Positions 1 through 6,905 of a stretch of 14,333 bases of DNA are shown piece by piece. The position numbers and the translations under genes were made by a program. The notes under the pieces were generated by a model. The model was not told where the DNA came from, searched no databases, and worked only from the letters and a program-made list of their open reading frames with translations. The DNA is from Bacteroidota bacterium (GTDB taxonomy: Bacteria > Bacteroidota > Bacteroidia > J057). The stretch is taken from contig CAUJFT010000213.1 of the NCBI GenBank assembly GCA_963169475.1, forward strand, positions 1 through 14,333, in the 5' to 3' direction. The number at the start of each line of letters is the position of its first letter. Positions within the stretch are counted from its first letter, which is position 1.

Positions 1-780
1 GATTCTTATGACTCTCTGGATTGTTTGAAAATAAACTATGAGGAAGAGCTAAGGGGGTTTAAAAATGGGCTTGCTACCTTAAAGCAAAATCGTTTTGCCG
101 ATACAAACAATATTTTTATTTTTGGTCATTCCCTTGGCGGGATAACCGCCCCCCTCGTTGCACGCGAAAGCAAAATTAGGGGTATAATGGTGTTTGGACC
201 TATCGTCAAGCCATGGTTTGAATATCTCCTCTTTTCTAGAAGGCGTCAGATGATGCTATTTGGTTCTGACTACGAGCAGGCATATAAGAGTGTAAAGGAA
301 CTAACTCCGATTTACTACGCGTGGTTAGTAGAAGGGCTTAGTTTAGAAGAACTTAGCGAGGATCCCCGATTCCATGACATCTTGGCTTCCGAAGAAAACC
401 CCTTACAATTAGGCGCGAATGGCACTGTCTATGGAAGGCATCCTTCTTTTTATTCCTCTCTGAACAAACAAGAAATTGTAGGTGCGTGGAGGCAAACCGC
501 CGTACCGGTCCTTGCTATGCACGGAGAATATGATATACAATCCGTAGATGAAAGTGCCGGAAAGGAAATTGCAGATATTGTAAATTATTATTATCCAGGA
601 AAAGGTACATTCAGAATTATAAAAGGTACAGAACAAAACTTTGTGAGAGTACCTAATATTGATGAGTATTTTAAAATGCTGGCAGATGGAAGATATGACC
701 CCGATTATACTGCCGCTAACTTTAATAAGGATATTTTAAAATATACCTTAGAATTTATTAAAATAAATCGTAAACTCTAA
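1..780 (+). CDS. alpha/beta hydrolase (5' end outside window), catalytic His apparently lost
   Basis: The frame is open from base 1 (D-S-Y-D-S-L-D-C) with no convincing start inside the window, so this is the C-terminal part, about 259 residues, of a longer protein. The nucleophile elbow GHSLGG (bases about 124-141) and the strand-plus-acid motif HGEYD (bases about 520-534) identify a serine alpha/beta hydrolase of the acyl-peptidase or dienelactone-hydrolase kind. Between them lies an alpha-helical lid-like insertion. In such enzymes the catalytic His follows the acid in a G-T-[DE]-H-[NG]-F context. Here that position reads G-T-E-Q-N-F (Gln codon CAA), and no His occurs in the rest of the protein. 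The Ser and Asp are present, so it is either a recent inactivation or a non-hydrolytic homologue. The fold assignment is sure. The substrate is unknown. A 29-bp gap separates it from the aminotransferase. Confidence 0.85.
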   Translation, partial: DSYDSLDCLKINYEEELRGFKNGLATLKQNRFADTNNIFIFGHSLGGITAPLVARESKIRGIMVFGPIVKPWFEYLLFSRRRQMMLFGSDYEQAYKSVKELTPIYYAWLVEGLSLEELSEDPRFHDILASEENPLQLGANGTVYGRHPSFYSSLNKQEIVGAWRQTAVPVLAMHGEYDIQSVDESAGKEIADIVNYYYPGKGTFRIIKGTEQNFVRVPNIDEYFKMLADGRYDPDYTAANFNKDILKYTLEFIKINRKL

Positions 781-809
781 CCCATTAGCCTCCGAACAAT
801 AAACGAATT

Positions 810-2006
810 GTGAGTATTCTAAAATCACTATTTCTACAATTTCAGGCACAAACCTCGCCTACACCCATAATGTTAGAAATAACCAAAGGTGAAGGCGTTT
901 ATCTATTTGATAATGAAGAAAATAAGTATCTTGACCTAATTAGTGGCATTTCGGTGAGTAACGTAGGGCATTGCGCACCTGAAGTAGTAGAAGCGGTAAG
1001 AACACAAGCCGGAAAATATATGCATACACTTGTGTATGGAGAGTACGTATTAGAACCCTCTGTGCGTTTTGCCGAAAGCATTTGTCAGGCTGCCGGTTCA
1101 GGTATTTCTGTGGTTTATTTTGTAAATAGCGGAGCCGAAGCAGTAGAGGGAGCTTTAAAAGCTGCTAAAAAATACACTAAAAGAAAAGAAATTATTGCTT
1201 TTAAGGATTCTTATCATGGAAGCACTCACGCCGCACTAAGTGTAACCGGAAATGATTGGATTAAAGAAGGATACGGACCTTTATTACCCTTTGTAAAGCA
1301 TATAAGATTCAATCACCCGGAAGATTTAGCGCAGATTACCACCGAAACGGCGTGCGTAATTGCAGAGCCGATTCAGGCAGAAGCCGGAGTCCGAATGCCC
1401 GATAAGGATTTTTTTCTGCTTTTAAGAAAACGGTGTACAGAAACGGGGACGGTGCTGATATTAGACGAAGTTCAAACCGGATTTGGAAGAACGGGTTCTT
1501 TGTTCGCTTTCCAACAGATGGGCATTGTACCCGATATTATTCTATTAGCCAAAGGCATGGGAGGAGGTATGCCTATCGTGGCTTTTGCTGGAAAAAAAGA
1601 AATTTTGTCTGTACTTTCGAAAAATCCCATATTGGGGAATATCAATACTTTTGGTGGACACCCCGTATGTACAGCGGCAGGGTTAGCCTGCCTGAACAAA
1701 ATTCAGCAAGAAAATCTTATCGAAAAAATCCCCGCCAAATCACGATGGATTAAGTCTATTTTAACTCACCCTGCAATTCTACAAATTTCCGGCACCGGAT
1801 TGATGTATGCTGTAGAGCTTGATACCTTTGAGAACACGCTATCCGTAGTACAACGCTCCCTTGAGAAAGGAGTAATTACTGATTGGTTTCTAAATAAAAC
1901 CAATGCCCTGCGTATTGCTCCTCCCCTCACCATCACCGAAGCAGAACTCATACACGGACTGACGGTTTTGCATGAATCTATCCATGATGTATATGGAAAC
2001 AGATAG
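810..2006 (+). CDS. class III pyridoxal-phosphate aminotransferase
   Basis: This is a complete 398-residue fold-type I aminotransferase of the acetylornithine/4-aminobutyrate (class III) family. Visible motifs in order are NSGAEA (106-111, PLP phosphate loop), SYHGST (134-139, ring stacking), DEVQTGFGRTG (219-229, where Asp219 binds the pyridine nitrogen), and Lys248 in LLAKGMGGG, which should form the internal aldimine. The start is GTG at 810. It gives the N-terminus LFLQFQAQTSPTP, matching how this subgroup begins, while the next ATG would remove that segment. Length is normal for the family (about 390-400). The amino donor and acceptor cannot be read from the sequence. No other arginine or lysine biosynthesis gene lies nearby, so I give no argD or rocD symbol. 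Its 3' end overlaps miaA, implying co-transcription. Confidence 0.93.
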   Translation: MSILKSLFLQFQAQTSPTPIMLEITKGEGVYLFDNEENKYLDLISGISVSNVGHCAPEVVEAVRTQAGKYMHTLVYGEYVLEPSVRFAESICQAAGSGISVVYFVNSGAEAVEGALKAAKKYTKRKEIIAFKDSYHGSTHAALSVTGNDWIKEGYGPLLPFVKHIRFNHPEDLAQITTETACVIAEPIQAEAGVRMPDKDFFLLLRKRCTETGTVLILDEVQTGFGRTGSLFAFQQMGIVPDIILLAKGMGGGMPIVAFAGKKEILSVLSKNPILGNINTFGGHPVCTAAGLACLNKIQQENLIEKIPAKSRWIKSILTHPAILQISGTGLMYAVELDTFENTLSVVQRSLEKGVITDWFLNKTNALRIAPPLTITEAELIHGLTVLHESIHDVYGNR

Positions 2007-2925
2007 AAAAACCCTCGTCTCCATAGTAGGACCTACAGGCATAGGGAAATCGTTGCTTGCAATTGGGTTGGCAAAGTTCTTGAATACAAGTATTATTTCT
2101 TGCGACTCTTGTCAGTTCTATCGCGGAATGGATATTGGCACCGCCAAGGTTCTCCCCCATGAACAACAAGGAGTCGTTCATCATTTTTTAGATATACTTA
2201 ATCCCAATGAATACTATAATGCAGGGCAATTTGAGTCTGATGCAGGGCGGCTTCTGGAACAATTGTTTAAAGAGAAGGATACTGTTATTATGGTTGGAGG
2301 TAGCACTTTATATGCTCAAGCCTTGTGGTATGGACTGGACGAAATACCCGAAATAGATATACAAATTAGAGAACTTCTAAACCGCGAATATCAGGAAAAT
2401 GGGCTTTCGTTTTTATTATCGGAGTTGATGGAGATAGACATTGAAACCTACCACCTAATAGATAAAAAGAACCCGATAAGGGTCATTCGTGCATTAGAAG
2501 TTTATAGAACAACCGGAAAACCTATTTCTTTTTTCAGAAAAAAAACACCTAAACAGTCACCTTACTATCACCTCAAATTCGGATTAGAAATAGATAGACA
2601 AATACTATATGAAAGAATTAATAATAGGGTGTTTGACATGATAGAAAGCGGTTTGTTAAAGGAAACTATACAACTCCTCTCCATGGGGTTCTCTCCCTCC
2701 TTACCGGCTATGCAAGCCATTGGATATAAAGAAGCAGTACTCTTTTTGACAGGGAAAATGAATGAGGCAGAAATGATTGACAAGATTTGTCAGCATAGTA
2801 GAAACTATGCAAAGCGGCAGCTTACATTTTTTAAGAAAGATAAAACAATAGAATGGATAGATGTTTCTAAGGGCATAAGTGCTTCTACAGAAATCATCTC
2901 TCATAAAATATTAATTGGCAGTTAG
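1972..2925 (+). CDS. miaA: tRNA dimethylallyltransferase MiaA
   Basis: MiaA transfers the dimethylallyl group of DMAPP to N6 of A37 in tRNAs that read UNN codons; it acts in the cytoplasm. The 317-residue product shows the family's landmarks in order: P-loop GPTGIGKS (20-27), the DS(C)QFYRGMDIGTAK block (45-59, Asp45 being the usual catalytic acid), VGGSTLYAQAL (108-118), NPIRVIRALEVYRTTGKP in the middle, PAMQAIGYKEA, and the C-terminal RQLTFFKKDK motif. Two usually conserved spots are slightly off: P-loop Ser27 replaces the common Thr, and GGS-LY replaces GGT-LY. Both are conservative, so I expect an active enzyme. In-frame ATGs at 1972, 1984, 1987 and 1993 are all possible starts, and no Shine-Dalgarno decides between them. 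All overlap the aminotransferase end by 14-35 bp, so translational coupling is likely. Confidence 0.96.
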   Translation: MNLSMMYMETDRKTLVSIVGPTGIGKSLLAIGLAKFLNTSIISCDSCQFYRGMDIGTAKVLPHEQQGVVHHFLDILNPNEYYNAGQFESDAGRLLEQLFKEKDTVIMVGGSTLYAQALWYGLDEIPEIDIQIRELLNREYQENGLSFLLSELMEIDIETYHLIDKKNPIRVIRALEVYRTTGKPISFFRKKTPKQSPYYHLKFGLEIDRQILYERINNRVFDMIESGLLKETIQLLSMGFSPSLPAMQAIGYKEAVLFLTGKMNEAEMIDKICQHSRNYAKRQLTFFKKDKTIEWIDVSKGISASTEIISHKILIGS

Positions 2926-2965
2926 TATAGATTCTTTTTGTAAAAAAATATTCAAAAATCGGATT

Positions 2966-5071
2966 ATGAGGCACCCGCAGGAATATATCAAAAAATGGCT
3001 TTCTTTAAGGTACGGAAAAAAAAGAACTACTATATTAGTGGCTTTGTTTGTAGTCATTTGCACATTGGCTCTTACCCCCTACTCTTCAGAAGAAATTAGG
3101 TTGGAAGTAAATAAGGCATGGAATGGGAGCGACATCATTGCAGAATTTGATTTTGCCATAAAAAAACCAGAAGATAGTTTGAGCGCGGAACGGGAAAGAA
3201 TCCGACAAAGGGTCTATCCTATTTATAGCTACGACCCTTCTGTTTATGTAAATGTAAAAAACGATATTACAAAATATTTGAATGAAGAAGGACGATTTAA
3301 TTTAGACTACGGACAAAAAAAACAACTTATTCGAAAAGTCAATATTTCTTTAGATTCTATTTATGCAACTGGGATTCGCAAAGGGAATAACGTTTATAGA
3401 AAAGACCTTCTTGTTATAAGAACGTCTCTTTTTCAAGAAAGAAAAATTCGCAGTAGCGATTGTTTTACCCTTACTAATTGGGAGAGCGTTTGGAGAAGGA
3501 AAATTTTTCCCCAAGAACTAATAGAGGATACAACAAAAATTAAAGACATACTTTCGCAATTTATTCTACCAGATATTCTCTACAACGACTCCCTGACCAA
3601 AGCCGAAATTATCCGTCAATATTCAATTTTACCGGAATATTATGGTAAAATTGAAACCAATACTTATATTTTGAGGAATGGAGAGATTATTTCACCCGTA
3701 AAAGCCCATATTTTAAGGTCTTATCTTGAAGAAAAAAAAATCAAAATAGGTGGGTTATCATTCGTTTCATTCCTAAGCAGAATGATTATTGTCCTTTCTA
3801 TCATAGGAATTTTACTCGTTTACCTAAGGTTTAATCGGATTAGGATTTACCATGACCTACGAAAGCTTAGCCTGATTCTTTTTACTCTTGGGTTTGTAAC
3901 AACCCTAATGGGACTATCGAAGTATGCCAACTTACTGTTTGAAAATGCAAAAGATATTCAGTTCCTTTTTATGGTTCCGACTGCAATCGTTCCTGTAATT
4001 ATTAGTAGCTTTTTTGATTCTAGAACTAGCTCAATGGCAAACTTTACGATAGCACTTATCGTTGCGGTGCTTGTTCAGCAATCCGCAGAGTTTGCCTTAA
4101 TTCAGGCAGTTTCGGGTACTGTTTCGATATATAGCCTGAAATTACTCCAAAAAAGAGAGGTCTTTTTTTATACATTGCTATATACCCTTATCGCTTATAT
4201 TTCCATGTATTTACTCTATCATTTTTGCTTTTTCAACTCAATAAATACTCGACTTGTATGGATTCATTTATTGCTGCTGCTGCTAAATGTCGCGCTTACA
4301 GTATTTGCCTATCCGTTAATTTACTTAATGGAAAAAATATTCAAAATTTCTTCTGCTCTTTCATATTTTGAGCTATTAGATACGGGGCATCCATTGCTAC
4401 AGCAGCTCTCCTCTTTAGCTCCCGGTACTTTTCAGCATAGCCTCCAAGTGGCAAACATTGCAAAAACTGCTGCCATAGAAATCGAGGCAAACGCTTTACT
4501 TACGTATGTTGGAGCATTATTTCATGACGTTGGGAAAATAAAAAATACAAAATATTTTATTGAGAATTTTAGGGAAAATGAAAACCCCCATACAAACCTT
4601 AAACCCGAAGAAAGTGCAGAGATTTTGCTAGAACATGTAACCTATGGGATTGCGATTGCCAAAAAACATAAACTCCCCAAAGAAGTGATTGATTTTATAG
4701 AAACCCATCACGGTACAACCAAAGTAGAGTTCTTTTATAGACAATATCTCTCTAATAATAGTGTCTCTCCGGACAAGCCGAATGAAGCCGCAGGACGTTT
4801 TTCCTATAAAGGACCCAAACCCTTCTCAAAAGAAACTGCCCTTGTGATGATTGCCGATTCAGTAGAAGCAGCTTCCCGCGCACTCAAAGTATATTCAGTA
4901 GCTTCTATAGAAAACTTGGTAAATCGTATTACAGACGAAAAAATCTCGAACGGTCAATTAAATAACTCTAATCTTACTTTTAGAGATATTACCATTATTA
5001 GAAAATCAGTACTGAATCAAATGGTCAGTATTTATCATTCCAGAATTGAGTACCCACAAAAACCACAATAG
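2966..5071 (+). CDS. 7TM-HD family membrane phosphohydrolase (PgpH-like, probable c-di-AMP phosphodiesterase)
   Basis: This is a 701-residue integral membrane protein with the full 7TMR-HDED / 7TMR-HD / HDIG architecture. It has one N-terminal helix (about 21-37), a large extracytoplasmic domain (about 40-260) that includes ERERIRQRVYPIYSYDP, seven membrane helices (about 264-452), and a cytoplasmic HD domain (about 475-690). All expected metal ligands are visible: His491, His520-Asp521 (FHDVGK), His557, His581-His582 (THHG) and Asp631 (IADSVEA). Listeria PgpH, with the same architecture, hydrolyses c-di-AMP to pApA; applying that here is inference. I chose ATG 2966, which follows the miaA stop by 40 bp. 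The frame stays open back to a TTG at 2915, but that start would overlap miaA and add 17 unusual residues. It is probably the last gene of the aminotransferase-miaA transcript. Confidence 0.92.
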   Translation: MRHPQEYIKKWLSLRYGKKRTTILVALFVVICTLALTPYSSEEIRLEVNKAWNGSDIIAEFDFAIKKPEDSLSAERERIRQRVYPIYSYDPSVYVNVKNDITKYLNEEGRFNLDYGQKKQLIRKVNISLDSIYATGIRKGNNVYRKDLLVIRTSLFQERKIRSSDCFTLTNWESVWRRKIFPQELIEDTTKIKDILSQFILPDILYNDSLTKAEIIRQYSILPEYYGKIETNTYILRNGEIISPVKAHILRSYLEEKKIKIGGLSFVSFLSRMIIVLSIIGILLVYLRFNRIRIYHDLRKLSLILFTLGFVTTLMGLSKYANLLFENAKDIQFLFMVPTAIVPVIISSFFDSRTSSMANFTIALIVAVLVQQSAEFALIQAVSGTVSIYSLKLLQKREVFFYTLLYTLIAYISMYLLYHFCFFNSINTRLVWIHLLLLLLNVALTVFAYPLIYLMEKIFKISSALSYFELLDTGHPLLQQLSSLAPGTFQHSLQVANIAKTAAIEIEANALLTYVGALFHDVGKIKNTKYFIENFRENENPHTNLKPEESAEILLEHVTYGIAIAKKHKLPKEVIDFIETHHGTTKVEFFYRQYLSNNSVSPDKPNEAAGRFSYKGPKPFSKETALVMIADSVEAASRALKVYSVASIENLVNRITDEKISNGQLNNSNLTFRDITIIRKSVLNQMVSIYHSRIEYPQKPQ

Positions 5072-5081
5072 AAAGCAGGGA

Positions 5082-5516
5082 CTATGGATAACCTTTCCAC
5101 ACCATTTTTACGTGAGAAATTCCGGCTTCCTCAAATGGCTCTCCTTCCGAAACAAATCCAAACTTTTTGTAGAACGTTTCGACATGAATTTGAGCATGAA
5201 GATAGATTTTAGTGCCAAGTCGCTTGGGGACATCTTGAAGGAGGCTTCGAACAAGTGCCTCCCCTACCCCATTTCCTCTATATTCTTGCAAGACTGCAAA
5301 ACGTTCAAGTTTTATATCGCCGGTAAGCGTAGTCCTCCATCTTGCTGTTCCGGCAGGTATATCATTGTAGCGAGCAATATAATGTTTGGAGACGTGTTCA
5401 AATTCGTCCCACTCCTCCTCTTCGGGTACATTTTGCTCTTGTACAAATACAATCTTACGAATCTTAAATATAATATCAAAATCATCATCTTCTTCCGTTC
5501 GAGTAACTTCAATCAT
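5082..5516 (-). CDS. GNAT family N-acetyltransferase (ElaA/YjcF-like)
   Basis: This 144-residue single-domain protein is a Gcn5-related acetyltransferase. The acetyl-CoA pyrophosphate loop is RGNGVG (80-85), preceded by the beta-4 strand ERFAVLQEY. The C-terminal half, with FYKKFGF at 115-121 and then EGEPFEEAGISHVKM, is the pattern seen in the ElaA/YjcF subgroup of unassigned small-molecule acetyltransferases. The N-terminus IRKIVFVQEQNVPEEEEWDE also fits (typical: R..VFv.EQ.vp.e.E.D..D). The ATG start at 5516 gives the family's normal length. The substrate is unknown. It lies 53 bp downstream of the CxxCGG secreted-protein gene on the same strand and may share its transcript. It converges on the 7TM-HD gene with only 10 bp between stop codons. 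Confidence 0.9.
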   Translation of the reverse strand: MIEVTRTEEDDDFDIIFKIRKIVFVQEQNVPEEEEWDEFEHVSKHYIARYNDIPAGTARWRTTLTGDIKLERFAVLQEYRGNGVGEALVRSLLQDVPKRLGTKIYLHAQIHVETFYKKFGFVSEGEPFEEAGISHVKMVWKGYP

Positions 5517-5569
5517 TCTTTCTTAACGCTTAGAATTAATATTTTTATGTTATAGTATAGTAATAGCGA

Positions 5570-5998
5570 TTATTTTACAATTATAGCCTCTTCAATAATA
5601 TACACAAGATGATTCATAACATCAAAATCATTTAATTTTAATTTCCCCTTTATTGTGATAAGTTGATTGGTAAATTTAAAATCTTTTTTTCCATAGACCT
5701 CAATGACCGTTTCGATTCCGGCTCCGCCGCAGAAATAACAAGTTTGGTACGGGTTCATTGAGAGTGCAAAGTAGCCTTTTGATTCATTCATAGGGACAAT
5801 ATATCCCTTAACAGTAACTTGTTTGCCATTAAGCGCGCTGATAGCCGGAGTGAAAACGGGTAATTGAACGGGATAACCTATTTTTTTATCGAACTCACTA
5901 CGAAAGGTAACTGCGGTTAATTTTTTCCATATATCCTCTTGCCCATAAATAAGCGAAGAGTACCCTAAAAGGAGATAAAGAATAGAAATTAATTTCAT
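5570..5998 (-). CDS. small secreted/periplasmic protein with CYFCGG motif (Bacteroidota family, function unknown)
   Basis: I chose the ATG at 5998 because it begins a clean signal peptide (MKLISILYLLLGYSSLIYGQ, cleavage about residue 19-20). The frame extends upstream to 6049, but that would bury the signal behind 17 extra residues. The mature protein is about 122 residues and mostly beta-rich: GKQVTVKGYIVPMNESKGYF, then the motif CYFCGGAGIETVIEV with Cys87 and Cys90, then a second GKLKLND strand. The pattern 'V-x-G-x-I-V-P ... C-x-x-C-G-G-x-G-x-E' resembles short exported proteins I recall from Bacteroidota genomes. The two beta motifs suggest an OB-like fold. The CxxC pair could bind a metal or form a disulfide, but the sequence does not say which. 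No lipobox is present. Distant kinship with DUF3299-type proteins is possible but unproven. Confidence 0.75.
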   Translation of the reverse strand: MKLISILYLLLGYSSLIYGQEDIWKKLTAVTFRSEFDKKIGYPVQLPVFTPAISALNGKQVTVKGYIVPMNESKGYFALSMNPYQTCYFCGGAGIETVIEVYGKKDFKFTNQLITIKGKLKLNDFDVMNHLVYIIEEAIIVK

Positions 5999-6059
5999 TG
6001 GGGGGATTGTGGTATAAGATTGGTTATTATACGAAAAATAACGAAACAAGTTAAACGCA

Positions 6060-6091
6060 AAAAAACGACTTTCTTAGGAAAGCCGTTTTTT
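6060..6091 (-). terminator. rho-independent terminator of the OmpA-like gene
   Basis: On the minus strand this reads as a 14-bp stem (AAAAAACG-GCTTTC with GAAAGT-CGTTTTTT, one G-T wobble) closed by a CTAA tetraloop and ending in a run of Ts. It lies 14 bp past the OmpA-like stop codon. It separates that gene from the secreted-protein gene, which starts at 5998 and therefore needs its own promoter or readthrough. Confidence 0.85.
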
Positions 6092-6105
6092 CACTTACGC
6101 TTATT

Positions 6106-6696
6106 TTAGTCCCATTGAGCCTTTGCTTTTTCGGCTTTGGCAGGAGGCGTAGGAACGGGGTCTGTTTTCGGAGCTGTTTCTGATTTAGGCACCCCACTTC
6201 CAGCAGGAGAAGCAATAATCTTTTTATCAAAGTTGGGGTCAAAAGCATCACTCACCTTTTGGGGTTGAGCCCTTTTCAGGTTTCCGGTATAGTGTACACA
6301 AACTGTTACCCGCCTTCTCATTTCTGGAGTATTTTCTTTTGTGGCAGTGGCATTCCCTCCAGTAGTAAGCATCGTATAAAAAGGAATTCCGAATCCACCA
6401 AAAGTTTCTTTTACTACGTCGGCACGGTCAAATGCAAGCTTAGGGTTTTTTCTTTCCGTAGCAGCATCAGCATACCCATGGATTTCTACATGATTGATTG
6501 TGCAACCTGAAAGTTTAAAATCCCATATAAGTGCTTCAAGTTCAGACCATTGAGCTGGCTCAATGTTACTTCTCCCTTGATTAAAAAACACAAAATGATA
6601 CAACTTTTGAGGAAGTTGATTTTTATCTTGAGCAAAAACGGCAATCGGCAATAAGAATAATACTACCCACAAACTTAAAAAGTATTTCTTTATCAT
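6106..6696 (-). CDS. periplasmic OmpA-like peptidoglycan-binding protein
   Basis: The 196-residue product, from ATG 6696, starts with a signal peptide (MIKKYFLSLW...VFA|Q, cleavage about residue 22) and has no lipobox. The mature part is an OmpA C-terminal-like domain (about 32-136). It contains a diverged FNQGRSNIEPAQW strand, VEIHGYADAA with Asp77, and NPKLAFDRADVVKETF with Arg91; these are the Asp and Arg positions that hold diaminopimelate in this fold. ENTPEMRRRVTV closes the domain. A 55-residue, low-complexity, Pro/Ala/Lys-rich tail follows (about 142-196). There is no beta-barrel, so it is a stand-alone envelope protein rather than an OmpA porin. It is a monocistronic unit with a promoter at 6733-6763 and a strong terminator at 6060-6091. 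A start at 6735 would place residues before the signal peptide and overlap the promoter. Confidence 0.85.
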   Translation of the reverse strand: MIKKYFLSLWVVLFLLPIAVFAQDKNQLPQKLYHFVFFNQGRSNIEPAQWSELEALIWDFKLSGCTINHVEIHGYADAATERKNPKLAFDRADVVKETFGGFGIPFYTMLTTGGNATATKENTPEMRRRVTVCVHYTGNLKRAQPQKVSDAFDPNFDKKIIASPAGSGVPKSETAPKTDPVPTPPAKAEKAKAQWD

Positions 6697-6732
6697 ATCA
6701 CTGAAATTTAGATATATAAAATGAATTTGGTG

Positions 6733-6763
6733 CAAAAATATAAGTTATATGTAGATTCTCAAA
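6733..6763 (-). promoter_or_regulatory. Bacteroidota-type promoter of the OmpA-like gene
   Basis: On the minus strand TTTG (6763-6760), a 19-base spacer and TATTTTTG (6740-6733) match the Bacteroidota -33/-7 consensus TTTG-N19-TAnnTTTG exactly. Transcription would start roughly 30 bases before ATG 6696. This also supports that ATG over the longer frame, whose start would lie inside the -7 box. Confidence 0.7.
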
Positions 6764-6824
6764 TAAAGATAGAAAAAAAATAAAAATCGAAAAGATTAAA
6801 AAAACGGAAGAAATAAGTTTTCCT

Positions 6825-6855
6825 GAAATCCATTAGGCATAGGGTTAATGATTTC
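6825..6855 (-). other. imperfect hairpin downstream of rpoN
   Basis: GAAAT-(C)-CATTA and TAATG-ATTTC form a 10-bp stem with one bulged base around a 10-base loop, about 50 bp past the rpoN stop. No T-tract follows immediately on the minus strand (AGGAAAAC comes next, and a T7 run only about 25 bases later). It may stabilise the rpoN mRNA 3' end or act as a weak terminator. The rest of 6764-6905 is AT-rich with nothing else I recognise. Confidence 0.35.
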
Positions 6856-6905
6856 ATTTTTATACAACAATCAAATGCCTTGTATCTATCAAGCGTTTAT
6901 TAAGA

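Noticed and set aside
753..768. ATTTATT-AA-AATAAAT palindrome at the end of the first hydrolase gene, as a terminator
   Set aside because: It is made only of A and T, lies within the coding sequence and has no T-tract, so chance in AT-rich DNA explains it.
1433..1753. Plus-strand open frame of 106 codons inside the aminotransferase
   Set aside because: It is out of frame with a clear conserved gene and has no recognisable motif.
5046..5555. Plus-strand open frame of 169 codons
   Set aside because: It lies opposite the well-supported GNAT gene and its translation shows no family pattern.
6031..6061. TTTG-N17-TATTTTTC as promoter of the CxxCGG secreted-protein gene
   Set aside because: The -7 box misses its last base and the -33 box would lie inside the terminator of the preceding gene, so support is too weak.
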